NCBI RefSeq assembly: GCF_002105285.1
Contig: NZ_MUHR01000006.1
Location: 1-64,000, forward strand
Length of the DNA stretch: 64,000 nucleotides
Reading direction: 5' to 3'
DNA from: Planktotalea arctica
GTDB lineage: Bacteria > Pseudomonadota > Alphaproteobacteria > Rhodobacterales > Rhodobacteraceae
Shown here: positions 10,314 through 19,009 of the stretch, piece by piece
Layout of the letters: each line of letters starts with the position of its first letter
Position numbering within the stretch: position 1 is the stretch's first letter
Made by a program: the position numbers and the translations under genes
Notes under the pieces: generated by a model
What the model saw: only the letters and a program-made list of their open reading frames with translations
Database searches by the model: none
Told to the model about the DNA's origin: nothing

Positions 10314-11041
10314 CCCTGCAGCGGGGTTTGCTCCGACAGGATCATGCCCTGCAATTCGCGTTTTAGCTTGCGCACCATCGCGCTTTCATAGTCTTCAAAT
10401 CCAAGCGCGACTTCGACAAAGCTCAGGGGGCCGTGTATGACGTAGGCGTTGAAATAGGAGGACAGCTCGCCAATCTGTGCTTGGCGGTTGTCCCCATGAT
10501 CCAGCGCATCGGCTCCGATCACTAGCGCGTTGATTGTCATTCCGTCAAAGCGGCGATCATCGATATCCTGGGGCTGCGGGCCGGAGTTGTTCTTGCCATC
10601 GCCCGAAATGTCCAAAGTGCGGGTCCAGCAATCGGGCTGCTGCGCCAAAAGGGCGGCACCGTAGAGCAACGCGGTGCCAAGCCCCGTGGATTGCTCCGAG
10701 GGGGCGGTGCGCTGCGCCGCGCCAAGGCGCGCCGCGATCGCGTTCAGGGCTGCGGCATCGGTAATTGCGCTCCAAGGCAGTAGCAGTGTTTGATCTGCAG
10801 GTCCGCTCCATTCATAAACCGCGATGCGCACGGGATTGCCCGGCATTGAGAGCAGCGCGCCTTGCACGCTTGGCTCCAGCAGCGCGGCGAGCACCCCGTC
10901 AAGTTGCAAACGGTACTCGCGGCTATCCACCGATCCCGACACGTCAAGCCCAAGCGCCAGCGCCTGCCTGCACCGCTCTTGCGCCAGCGCAGGCCCCGTC
11001 ATCAGTGCGAACGCGAGAACCGTCAGCATCGCGCGCCTCAT
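10307..11041 (-). CDS. DUF1194 secreted von-Willebrand-A-like protein (copy 2)
   Basis: A 244-residue exported protein with signal peptide MRRAMLTVLAFALMTGPALA. The mature start reads LALGLDVSGSVDSREYRLQL, where D-x-S-G-S is a MIDAS-type metal site of vWA-like domains. ISGDGKNNSGPQPQD and VEVALGFEDYESAMVRKL are further DUF1194 landmarks. The function of DUF1194 is unknown. It overlaps the stop of its upstream paralogue by 4 bp (ATGA), and both follow gloA in one operon. The two paralogues share architecture but are clearly diverged. Confidence 0.8.
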   Translation of the reverse strand: MRRAMLTVLAFALMTGPALAQERCRQALALGLDVSGSVDSREYRLQLDGVLAALLEPSVQGALLSMPGNPVRIAVYEWSGPADQTLLLPWSAITDAAALNAIAARLGAAQRTAPSEQSTGLGTALLYGAALLAQQPDCWTRTLDISGDGKNNSGPQPQDIDDRRFDGMTINALVIGADALDHGDNRQAQIGELSSYFNAYVIHGPLSFVEVALGFEDYESAMVRKLKRELQGMILSEQTPLQGQ

Positions 11042-11763
11042 AGCCGCGAGGGTCGCAGGCTTGGTCTGCTCGTCGGGGCTTCGCCGATCATCAGATTGCT
11101 GATTTCGCGAAACAGTTTGCGCGTCATCACCCGCTCGAAATCTTCAAAACCATCGGCGATCTCGAGGAACGATTGCGGGCCGTGCAGGACTTCGCTTTCG
11201 TAAAACCACTCCACATCAGGATCGCTTCCGGTGATCACAAGACCGTTGACCGTGACGCCTTGAAAGGGAAAATGGCGATAGGCGATCAAAGGGCCAAAGC
11301 CGTCATTGTTGATGCCGTCGCCAGACACGTCCATCACGCGGCGATCGCAGTTTGGCGCGGATTTGAACAACCCTGCGCCATAGCCAAGCGAAAACCCCAT
11401 TGCTGTAGGAAATCGCGAATAACTGCGCTCGCTCTGTGCGATCCGCGCGGCGGCCTGCGCTATGGCGGCGCGGCTGTCGAGGATTAGCCAGTCGACGATC
11501 ACACTTTGCTGATAGCGCCCGCTCCACTCATAAACGCTCAATGCCACATAACCGTCCGAGCCTTGCAATATCGCGCGGCTCACATCCTCGGACAAAAGCG
11601 CGGCGGCGAGGCCATTTTGCTGCAACGCGTATTCTTCTTGCGACACGGAAGAAGACACATCCATCGCCAGCACCAGCGCAAGGCGGCAAGCTGCCTCTGC
11701 CGATGCGGCAAAGCCCGAGGCGATCAGCGCAAGCGCCCAAGTAAGGGAGGCGCGCAGGCTCAC
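11038..11763 (-). CDS. DUF1194 secreted von-Willebrand-A-like protein (copy 1)
   Basis: A 241-residue paralogue of the following gene. I place the start at the GTG at 11763, which overlaps the gloA stop as GTGA and puts a good signal peptide (MSLRASLTWALALIASGFAA) at the N-terminus. A longer frame from 11793 would bury this signal behind ten polar residues. The MIDAS-like site is VLAMDVSSSVSQEEY. SGDGINNDGFGP and LEIADGFEDFERVMTRKL follow in the same order as in its neighbour. It is probably periplasmic, with unknown function. Confidence 0.78.
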   Translation of the reverse strand: MSLRASLTWALALIASGFAASAEAACRLALVLAMDVSSSVSQEEYALQQNGLAAALLSEDVSRAILQGSDGYVALSVYEWSGRYQQSVIVDWLILDSRAAIAQAAARIAQSERSYSRFPTAMGFSLGYGAGLFKSAPNCDRRVMDVSGDGINNDGFGPLIAYRHFPFQGVTVNGLVITGSDPDVEWFYESEVLHGPQSFLEIADGFEDFERVMTRKLFREISNLMIGEAPTSRPSLRPSRL

Positions 11764-12188
11764 CAGTGACCTATGCTCTCCATGCTGCTCCACGGCTCGG
11801 CGGGTGCGAGCGCGTTGCCCTCTTGCAGCAATTCGATCGAGATATTGTCAGGCGAGCGTACAAAGGCCATCCGCCCGTCGCGCGGCGGCCGGTTCAGCGT
11901 TACGCCGTTATCGATCAGATGTTGGCAGGTCGCATAGATGTCGCTGACCGAATAGGCCAGATGGCCGAAATGGCGACTGTCCGAGGGCAAAGCGTCGTCG
12001 CCGTCCCAGTTATACGTTAGCTCGACCGGGCATTCCGGCTGATCGGGGGGGGCCATGAACACCAGCGAAAAGCGGCCCTTTTCATGATCCATGCGCCGCG
12101 TTTCTTGCATGCCGAGCAAGCGGTAAAAGGCTATTGAGGCCTCTAGATCCTTCACGCGCACCATCGTGTGCAGATACTTCAACGCCAT
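11760..12188 (-). CDS. gloA: Lactoylglutathione lyase (glyoxalase I) / VOC protein
   Basis: A 142-residue vicinal-oxygen-chelate enzyme that converts the methylglyoxal-glutathione hemithioacetal to S-lactoylglutathione. The four expected metal ligands are visible as H7, E56 (VELTYNW), H76 (FGHLAYSV) and E119 (SIELLQ). GRFSLVFMAP and the conserved N-terminal YLHTMVRVKDLE also fit GloA. It leads the operon with two DUF1194 genes. The pairing with DUF1194 has no known functional explanation. Confidence 0.87.
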   Translation of the reverse strand: MALKYLHTMVRVKDLEASIAFYRLLGMQETRRMDHEKGRFSLVFMAPPDQPECPVELTYNWDGDDALPSDSRHFGHLAYSVSDIYATCQHLIDNGVTLNRPPRDGRMAFVRSPDNISIELLQEGNALAPAEPWSSMESIGHW

Positions 12189-12279
12189 TGATCTCTCCTC
12201 TTTTCATTATTTCGGGAGAGTAGCGGTCAAATCGAAAGTGTCGAGAGCCTAGCGTAGATCAGTCCGTAAAAGCTGCGCA

Positions 12280-13671
12280 TTAGAACGCGGATTGAATGCC
12301 GACCCGCAGCCCGAGCCCCTGACTTTCATAGAGCCCGATGTTCGAATTGGTCTTGCGCGCCGTCAGCGTGAGCGAGGGGGAAAACCCGAAGTATTCAAGG
12401 TTGTTGAATACCCCCGTCACATCGAGCGCCAGCGTTTTGTCCTGTTGCCCAAAACGTGAAAATCGGGAGATTTCATGAACTTTCTGGCTGATTTCGACCC
12501 CAAAATCGACAGATACACCTGCAATCGGGCGCGCAATCGCATAGCGGGTGCTTAGCCTGACTTGCCGGTAATCGAGACTGGAATCGATTGAATTGCTGTT
12601 GGTGGCGAACAGGCTCAACGTCAGGCGGTCGCGGTTGGGCAGCGTCACGCGCATTCCTGTGCTAAGGCCCCAACTGTCTACGTCTTGCCGGTTGGACAGC
12701 GAACGTTGGTATTCGCGGTTGATCCCGGTGAACATGAAGCTGCCCGGCGCGATCACGTAATTCTGCGTAAAACCAATGCGCAGGTATTCCATGAAGGGGT
12801 CATGCCCGTACCACGTGCGCCCGCCGGTGATTTCGAACTGGTTGGGGAGCATGTTGTCTGCGCCGCTGAAACCGCGCCGGACATAGCTGAGCGAGGCTGA
12901 GGAAAAAGCAAACTCCGAGCCCTCGGTGGTGGGCGCAAGCTGTTTGGCCTCTTCGCTCAATGTGTAGGTCTTGTGATCTAGGCGCAGCAGTAGATCGTTC
13001 TGCGCGCGCGCGGTTTCCAAAAGGCGGTAGCGCGTGGCGACGCCAGTGCTGTATTCCACTCCGGATAGGGCGCGGGCGGCGCCGCTCAGTTGAAATTCAA
13101 ACGGAAGATCGAATAATCGCGTCGTGCTGCGCGCGCTGCCGTTGTTGATGTTGGAATTGGGTGAGGCGGAAAAGCTGAACTCGGTTGCCCAAGGGTTCGT
13201 GCGCTGTACGTAGCGAAAATCACGGATCGCTATGGATTTGAACTCATCGTTTGGCGCGTTTTGCGCTGCACGGCGGAGCCAAATTTGTGCGCGTGTTTTC
13301 GCGCCTGACGTCGAGAGCGATTGCGCCATGACCATGGATGCGCCAAACCGCTCGGAGGCATTTCCAGCCAGCCCCCAGGCGCGCTGTGCGGTGGCGATGG
13401 CTTCGGGCAGGCGACCCAGATCACGCGCAGCACGCGCGCGGATGATCAACGCTTCCGTATCCTCTGGATCGCGTTGCAGCAGCGCTGTGGCGACTTGATA
13501 TCCCATGCGAGGATCGCCGTTGACCACCGCATTGGCAGCCAGATTGCGCATTTGCAGCGGCGAGAGCTCAGCGGTGCCCGCGCTCTGGGCCTGCAGAGAT
13601 GTACCCATCGCGCCGAGGCTGAGAACTGCAACTGCACACAGGTTTCGCAACCGAGAAATGGATAGGGACAT
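12280..13671 (-). CDS. Slam-type surface lipoprotein assembly modifier
   Basis: A 463-residue exported protein with a two-part layout. The signal peptide (RNLCAVAVLSLGAMGTSLQA) is followed by TPR-like helices at about residues 40-150 (GYQVATALLQRDPEDTEALI, RAARDLGRLPEAIATAQRAW). The C-terminal 300 residues are beta-barrel-like and end LGLRVGIQSAF with a terminal Phe, as in outer-membrane proteins. TPR plus a DUF560-type barrel is the Slam architecture, which moves lipoproteins to the cell surface. The ATG at 13671 has GGAG 7 bp upstream. Its partner is probably the TbpB-like lipoprotein gene that ends 34 bp upstream. Confidence 0.72.
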   Translation of the reverse strand: MSLSISRLRNLCAVAVLSLGAMGTSLQAQSAGTAELSPLQMRNLAANAVVNGDPRMGYQVATALLQRDPEDTEALIIRARAARDLGRLPEAIATAQRAWGLAGNASERFGASMVMAQSLSTSGAKTRAQIWLRRAAQNAPNDEFKSIAIRDFRYVQRTNPWATEFSFSASPNSNINNGSARSTTRLFDLPFEFQLSGAARALSGVEYSTGVATRYRLLETARAQNDLLLRLDHKTYTLSEEAKQLAPTTEGSEFAFSSASLSYVRRGFSGADNMLPNQFEITGGRTWYGHDPFMEYLRIGFTQNYVIAPGSFMFTGINREYQRSLSNRQDVDSWGLSTGMRVTLPNRDRLTLSLFATNSNSIDSSLDYRQVRLSTRYAIARPIAGVSVDFGVEISQKVHEISRFSRFGQQDKTLALDVTGVFNNLEYFGFSPSLTLTARKTNSNIGLYESQGLGLRVGIQSAF

Positions 13672-13705
13672 TTTGAACTCCGGCAGCACTAGGCACTCAT
13701 AAATA

Positions 13706-14770
13706 CTACTGTCTAACGGCAAAAAATCCTGCTGTCTCGCGGAAGGTCACGTTGCTGTTGCGCGGATCATCCCCCGTGACTACGATAATGCCGGTAATTG
13801 TTTCAGCATTGTCGCCGGATAGAATGGCGTAATAACTGCCTTCCTCAAACACTTCGCCACCAAAACTTGATTGGATCGTGCCCGAAAGTTCACCATTGCT
13901 GTCCAGCACACCGGGCTCGATGTCGAAGAACAGGGTTGGCAATTGCGTGCCGCCTTGTGCGCTCAGGATTGTGGAGGTCACATCATTGTTTGCAAGATCG
14001 AATACGCGCCGATTGCTCACGACGCCAATCACGCCAGAACCTGCATTGAAGTCGTTGAAATCGATGTTCACTTCGATATCGCCGCGCACATATTCAAGGC
14101 CACCTTGACCAATGAAATCCCGCAGACCGCCATAATTGTTGGTTCCAGAATAATTTGCCTGCCCAGACGTGGGCAGGGTCACGCCGCCGTTGCGTTGATA
14201 AATATATCCACCAAAACCGTAGTCCATATACGCACCGGTGCGGATAATTGCGATTGATGTATTGCCGTCCGGCCCAACGCTATAAAGCGCGCGATAGGTT
14301 AACTGGTTGATATTTGCCAAGGTCAAACCGTCCACGACGGTCGCCTCGTTTTCGAACACGTTGAATGGGCCGATGCCGATGCGATTGCCTAGATTGTCGC
14401 GCACGGCAGTGTAGGGGCCTTCGCCGTCAAATGCGAGGTTATCGACAGTAAAGGTGTCATTGACGCTGTTATAGGCAAAACCTTCGGCAAAACCGTTGCC
14501 GGTTTCACCTGCTTGGGCTTCGCGCCGGAAAATTGTGTTGTTGGGCGAGGGGTTGGTCGTGCCAGGCAGGATCGTGCGATCGGATGAAATCGGATCACCG
14601 CTATTGGTTGTGGTCTCGGTCACGATCGGTGCAGAGGTGGTGGTGTCCTCTTCAGCCGCTGTGCCGCTTTGAGTGCTCGTGCTGGTTGCTTCGTCAACCA
14701 TGAACGGATTGGTGCCGTTGCAGGCGCTCACACTCATCAAAATGGTGCAGAGAACAGTAAAACGTATCAT
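13706..14770 (-). CDS. Transferrin-binding-protein-like surface lipoprotein
   Basis: A 354-residue lipoprotein. The signal MIRFTVLCTILMSVSAC ends in a VSAC lipobox, so Cys17 would be lipidated. Residues 18-75 are a Ser/Thr/Glu-rich low-complexity linker. The rest is strand-rich, with a GQANYSG motif and a terminal strand ETAGFFAVRQ, resembling the eight-stranded barrel lobe of TbpB-like proteins. The start at 14770 places the lipobox correctly, and the longer frame does not. It is the first gene of a unit with the Slam-type protein, its probable transporter. Its ligand is unknown. Confidence 0.7.
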   Translation of the reverse strand: MIRFTVLCTILMSVSACNGTNPFMVDEATSTSTQSGTAAEEDTTTSAPIVTETTTNSGDPISSDRTILPGTTNPSPNNTIFRREAQAGETGNGFAEGFAYNSVNDTFTVDNLAFDGEGPYTAVRDNLGNRIGIGPFNVFENEATVVDGLTLANINQLTYRALYSVGPDGNTSIAIIRTGAYMDYGFGGYIYQRNGGVTLPTSGQANYSGTNNYGGLRDFIGQGGLEYVRGDIEVNIDFNDFNAGSGVIGVVSNRRVFDLANNDVTSTILSAQGGTQLPTLFFDIEPGVLDSNGELSGTIQSSFGGEVFEEGSYYAILSGDNAETITGIIVVTGDDPRNSNVTFRETAGFFAVRQ

Positions 14771-14939
14771 TAAAAAAGGGCCTTCAAAGCGGTCAGGTTG
14801 TAAGGTCCGCGCTGGCGTTGCGAAAGTCAACGCAGCTTAGGGTGGTTTTCCTTAATAAAAGTGAAGATCGTCGCCAAATTGAACCACAGTATCTGGGGGG
14901 CTTGCCATTCTGTGCCCATAGATGTGGGCCCCAATAAGC

Positions 14940-16061
14940 TTAAAGTGTGCCGAGCAAAGCACCGAGCCTCTCCAGCCCGAGGTTCAGATTCGCCTCTGCG
15001 CCGCCGCCCACCCCAAGGCGGATATGGCGCGGCGCATCATAGGCGGAGCCGGGCAGCAGGAAGGTGCGGTAGGGCGCAGCCAGCAGCGCTTTGGCTAGCG
15101 TATCGCCATCGAGGTCGCCGCCAAGGCGTGCGAGGCCGATCAAACCGGCTTCGGGCGGCGTCCAACTCAGCAGGGGTTGGCCTTGCACGAATTCATCCAG
15201 TAGCGCGAGATTGGCGCGCCCGGCGTCGCGGGCCGCGCTCAGTGCGGGGGCGTAGCGTTCTTCGCGTAGGGCGATTTCAGCGATAACTTCGCCCATGACA
15301 TTCATGATTTCGCTGGAATTTTCGCGCAAGATTATGGCATCCATGATCAGCTCTGCGTTGCAACAGATCATCCATCCTGTGCGCAAGCCTTGCAAGCCAA
15401 GCGCCTTGGACACGCTGCCAGTAGTGATGCCGCGCTCATAAAGGCCAGCGATTGAGGGCGCGCGTTCTTCGTTCCATTCGAGCCCAGCGTAGACCTCGTC
15501 AACGATCAGCCAAGCACCGACACGCTGCGCGATATCGGTGATATCACGCAACTCGTCAGGGCGCAGCAAACGGCCTGTGGGGTTGTTGGGATTGGTGAGA
15601 AAAATCAGCTTGGTTTTCTCGGTAACCGCAGTGCGCAGATCATCGAGTGGCAGTGCCCAGGCATCCTGTTCGCGCCGGTTCACCACTTTGATGTGCGCAC
15701 CGATAGCCTTTGCCATCACTTCGGCCTGCGGCCAGCCGGGTTTTTCGATGACGATCTCGTCGCCTGGTTCCAAAAGCTGGCGGATCGCAAGGTAATTGGC
15801 TTCCGCCGCGCCGGCGGTGATCAGCACATCGTCAAGCGCGCAGTTTTCCTGCAGAGCCGCCGTGCGCAGCACATGGGCGCGCAGCTCGGGCAGGCCACGA
15901 AAGGATTTCTGGTTCCAATCCAGCGGTAAAGCGGGATCAAGCGCATCGAGAAAATCACCAAGTACGGGGGATTTGGACAGGGAAAACCCGACAAAGGCTT
16001 CCGGCTCCGCCTCGGTCGTGTCGAGCAGATATTCGAACAATGTGTGAATCTTGACTTTCAT
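14940..16061 (-). CDS. Class I/II PLP-dependent aminotransferase
   Basis: A 373-residue fold-type I PLP enzyme. The Schiff-base Lys is K219 in TGSVSKALGLQGLRTGW. TNPNNPTGRLLRPDEL near 156 carries the N-P-x-G motif and LIVDEVYAGLEW near 185 the PLP-ring Asp. The sequence is not close to aspartate or aromatic aminotransferases that I can name, and the substrate is unknown. It stands alone, divergent from the AHL-lactonase-like gene with a 39-bp shared spacer. Confidence 0.8.
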   Translation of the reverse strand: MKVKIHTLFEYLLDTTEAEPEAFVGFSLSKSPVLGDFLDALDPALPLDWNQKSFRGLPELRAHVLRTAALQENCALDDVLITAGAAEANYLAIRQLLEPGDEIVIEKPGWPQAEVMAKAIGAHIKVVNRREQDAWALPLDDLRTAVTEKTKLIFLTNPNNPTGRLLRPDELRDITDIAQRVGAWLIVDEVYAGLEWNEERAPSIAGLYERGITTGSVSKALGLQGLRTGWMICCNAELIMDAIILRENSSEIMNVMGEVIAEIALREERYAPALSAARDAGRANLALLDEFVQGQPLLSWTPPEAGLIGLARLGGDLDGDTLAKALLAAPYRTFLLPGSAYDAPRHIRLGVGGGAEANLNLGLERLGALLGTL

Positions 16062-16100
16062 AAACCCGCCTGACCTAGTTGCGACATAAAGGGGAGCATC

Positions 16101-16859
16101 GTGGTTTCAAAAGGTTTCATCAAGGGGCGTCCTGCGCAATTGCATGTGCTGGATTTCGGCCTGTTCAAGGTTCATGCCAACGGGCGCGTGATCGGCATTT
16201 GCGGCTTTTTGATCGTCACCGACGTGGGCGAGCGTATCTTGATCGACACCGGTTTTCCCGCAAAATACGCGCGGGACGCGGCTCGTGCCTCAAAAGAGGA
16301 TAATCTTGGGGAATTCGGGGAAGTTCTGGCATTGTCAGCGGGCAATTTACCAGCGCCGCAACTGGCTAAATCAGGGGTTTTGCCCGGCGATATAGACCTG
16401 TTGATTATGACCCATACCCATATTGATCACGTTGGCGGCCTTGCTGATTTCCCAGGCGCGCCTATCCTGATCGCTAAAGCGGAGCGTGATTTGCCAAAGC
16501 CGCTTTATTGGCGCGGCGCGCAGCCGATGGACTGGCCCGTGCGCGACTATATGCTGGTCACTCAGGATTTCGATCTGGGGCCAGGGCTGCGCATCTTGCT
16601 GGTTCCGGGCCACGCGCCGGGGCAACTGGCGGTTTTGCTGGACATGCCCGACAGCGGGCCGATGCTTTTGGTGAGCGATGCGATCTCGCGGCCGGCCGAG
16701 ATCGACGAGAAGTTTGCAGGTTCATGGGACGACGCGCTGGCGATAGTGAATGGCGCACGTCTGATGGCTTTGGCCAGAGAGACGGGCGCACAAGTGATTT
16801 ACGGCCACTGCCCGGAGCAATGGCCGAATTTGCGCAAAACGCCCGAGCACTTCACCTAA
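16101..16859 (+). CDS. N-acyl-homoserine-lactonase-like metallo-beta-lactamase-fold hydrolase
   Basis: A 252-residue metallo-hydrolase with the dinuclear zinc motif MTHTHIDHVGGL at residues 103-114. Further ligands are VPGHAPGQL near 173, the bridging Asp in LLVSDAISR near 190, and the late His in VIYGHCPEQW. This arrangement resembles the AttM/AiiA lactonase group, which opens the ring of acyl-homoserine lactones and so quenches quorum signals. Other small-molecule lactones are equally possible. The GTG start at 16101 follows GGGGAG with good spacing. No luxI/luxR genes are present in the window. Confidence 0.7.
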   Translation: MVSKGFIKGRPAQLHVLDFGLFKVHANGRVIGICGFLIVTDVGERILIDTGFPAKYARDAARASKEDNLGEFGEVLALSAGNLPAPQLAKSGVLPGDIDLLIMTHTHIDHVGGLADFPGAPILIAKAERDLPKPLYWRGAQPMDWPVRDYMLVTQDFDLGPGLRILLVPGHAPGQLAVLLDMPDSGPMLLVSDAISRPAEIDEKFAGSWDDALAIVNGARLMALARETGAQVIYGHCPEQWPNLRKTPEHFT

Positions 16860-16877
16860 GTTCAGGACCTGTTGATC

Positions 16878-17612
16878 CTAGCGGACGTCTCGTCCTTGAT
16901 TGAGGATAAACACGTTGCCGCTGGACACATCGCCCATCGGCCCCGCGAGAAAGGACACCCAACCCGCGATCTGCGCGGGCTGCATCGCTTCCCCATGGGG
17001 CATCTGGGCGATGGCCTTGGCCAGAACTTCTTCGCTCAGCACGCCGAACAAGGGCGTTTGCGTCATCGCGGGCGCAATTGAATTGACGCAAATCTTGTCG
17101 GTGGCATAGCGGCGCGCGAGGTCCTTTGTGAGCGTGTCGAGCGCGGCCTTGCTGGCGCGGTAGGGGGGCGGATCGAACACGTCAAAATTATAGGCCCCGT
17201 TGGAGGAAATATTGATGATCTTCTTCACGCCGCCGCGCTTGAGCATCATCGGCACCGCGTTCTGGCAACAATAAAAGGCGGTCGAAAAGTTGAGTGCCAT
17301 TTGCTGCTGGAACTCATCGGCGGGAATGTTCGGGAATTCGGACATAAAACATGTGCCTGCGTTGTTCACCAAGATGTCCACGCCGCCAAAGCGCGCCTCG
17401 ACCTCGCCAAAGGCCTGCGCCACCGCGTCCGGATCGGTCAGATCGACTGTGATGCCCAGAAAATCTGCGCCATGCGCTGCGTCAAGCGCCTCAAGCCCGT
17501 CTTTAGCGATATCGAAACCCGCCACCTTCATTCCGTCGGCCAGAAGCGCTTGCACAAAGGCTTGCCCCATGCCGCCTGCGGCACCTGTGATGATCGCAAC
17601 TTTTCCGCTCAT
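16878..17612 (-). CDS. Short-chain dehydrogenase/reductase
   Basis: A 244-residue classical SDR using NAD(P)H. ITGAAGGMGQAF at residues 8-19 is the cofactor motif, ILVNNAGT is the structural N-N-A-G, and the catalytic pair is in PPYRASKAAL (Y-x3-K). The start at 17612 is preceded by AAGGA. Upstream extension to 17723 has no family similarity. Substrate unknown. It converges on the lactonase-like gene with an 18-bp gap and diverges from the binding-protein gene. Confidence 0.82.
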   Translation of the reverse strand: MSGKVAIITGAAGGMGQAFVQALLADGMKVAGFDIAKDGLEALDAAHGADFLGITVDLTDPDAVAQAFGEVEARFGGVDILVNNAGTCFMSEFPNIPADEFQQQMALNFSTAFYCCQNAVPMMLKRGGVKKIINISSNGAYNFDVFDPPPYRASKAALDTLTKDLARRYATDKICVNSIAPAMTQTPLFGVLSEEVLAKAIAQMPHGEAMQPAQIAGWVSFLAGPMGDVSSGNVFILNQGRDVR

Positions 17613-17749
17613 ATACGCGTCCTTCTTCGTTAACCGTGCGCAACACAGTGTTTTGCAATTGCGCGATGTAGATTGCGCACGAGCGCTTGCCACTTGCAAA
17701 AGCTGAGGGCATGGTACGTGCACGAATATGTCCCCTGGGAGAACTACAC

Positions 17750-18931
17750 ATGAAAAAACTTATGACAGCAACGGCTGTATCGGCCCTGATGTGCTCAGCG
17801 GCCTTTGCCGAAGATATCAAACTGGGCGTGATTTTCGGCTTTACCGGCCCGATTGAATCACTGACCGGCAATATGGCGGCAGGCGCGGAACTGGCGATGC
17901 GCGAAGTCACCGAATCCGGCCTGCTTCTGGACGGCTCCTCGGTCACATCTGTGCGCGCGGATTCCACCTGCATCGACTCTGCGGCGGCAACCGCTGCGGC
18001 CGAGCGCCTCGTCACATCCGACAAGGTTAACGCGATTATCGGCGCGGACTGCTCCGGCGTAACGGGCGCAGTCCTTCAGAACGTGGCGCGCGCCAACGGT
18101 ATCGTGATGGTCTCGCCATCCGCGACTTCGCCTGCGCTTTCCACGGCCGAGGACGATGGTCTGTTCTTCCGCACGGCGCCATCGGATGCACGTGAAGGTC
18201 AGGTCATGACCGACATTCTGATGGAAGAGGGCATCAAATCCGTCGCTCTGACATATACCAACAACGATTACGGCAAGGGCCTTGCGGATGCGTTTATATC
18301 GTCATTCGAAGCGGCAGGCGGCGAAATCACGGTCAACATCAGCCATGAAGACGGCAAGGCGGATTATTCCTCCGAAGTTGGCACGCTGGCATCTGCGGGT
18401 GGCGATATTCTGGTCGTTGCAGGCTACCTTGATCAGGGTGGACGCGGTATCATCGAGGGATCGCTCGACACAGGCGCATGGGATCGTTTCGTGCTTCCGG
18501 GCGGGATGATCGGGGACAACATCCTGACTATCGGCGAAGGGCTGAACGGCTCGTTCGGTCAGATCGCAGGATCTGACAGCCCCGGTACGGCGACCTATTC
18601 GGAAATGGCCGCAGCTGAAGGCTTTGACGGCACATCACCGTTCACACCTGAAAGCTATGATGCGGCAGCGCTGGTGATGCTGGCGATGCAGGCGGCGGGC
18701 TCTTCCGCAAGCGCGGACCTCAAGGATCACATTTTCCACGTGGCGAATGCACCGGGCGAAAAAATCTATCCTGGTGAATTGGCGAAAGGTCTGCAGATCA
18801 TCAAGGATGGCGGCGATATCGATTACGTCGGCGCATCCGCGGTTGAACTTATCGGCAACGGCGAATCTGCCGGTAGCTACCGCCAGCTGAAAGTCGTGGA
18901 CGGCAAGTTCGAGACCATCCGTTTCCGCTAA
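17750..18931 (+). CDS. Periplasmic ABC-transporter substrate-binding protein (LivK-like)
   Basis: A 393-residue type I periplasmic binding protein. It has a signal peptide (MKKLMTATAVSALMCSAAFA), then DIKLGVIFGFTGPIESL, the usual start of the branched-chain amino acid/amide binding family. IIGADCSGVTGAVLQNVARA near residue 101 and VALTYTNNDYGKGLADAF near 164 fit the family. No permease or ATPase genes of the same transporter are adjacent, so it is an orphan here. A strong intrinsic terminator 20 bp after the stop ends the transcript. The ligand is unknown. Confidence 0.85.
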   Translation: MKKLMTATAVSALMCSAAFAEDIKLGVIFGFTGPIESLTGNMAAGAELAMREVTESGLLLDGSSVTSVRADSTCIDSAAATAAAERLVTSDKVNAIIGADCSGVTGAVLQNVARANGIVMVSPSATSPALSTAEDDGLFFRTAPSDAREGQVMTDILMEEGIKSVALTYTNNDYGKGLADAFISSFEAAGGEITVNISHEDGKADYSSEVGTLASAGGDILVVAGYLDQGGRGIIEGSLDTGAWDRFVLPGGMIGDNILTIGEGLNGSFGQIAGSDSPGTATYSEMAAAEGFDGTSPFTPESYDAAALVMLAMQAAGSSASADLKDHIFHVANAPGEKIYPGELAKGLQIIKDGGDIDYVGASAVELIGNGESAGSYRQLKVVDGKFETIRFR

Positions 18932-18950
18932 ACGCGATGCGACAAGATAT

Positions 18951-18977
18951 GAAAGCCCCGGCACTGCCGGGGCTTTC
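18951..18977 (+). terminator. Rho-independent terminator after the binding-protein gene
   Basis: A perfect 12-bp stem (GAAAGCCCCGGC pairing with GCCGGGGCTTTC) with a 3-nt loop, followed by TTCCTTT. It isolates the binding-protein gene from the fused PLP/cyclase gene. Confidence 0.9.
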
Positions 18978-19009
18978 TTCCTTTAAAGCCTACTCACTGG
19001 ACCCAGCCC

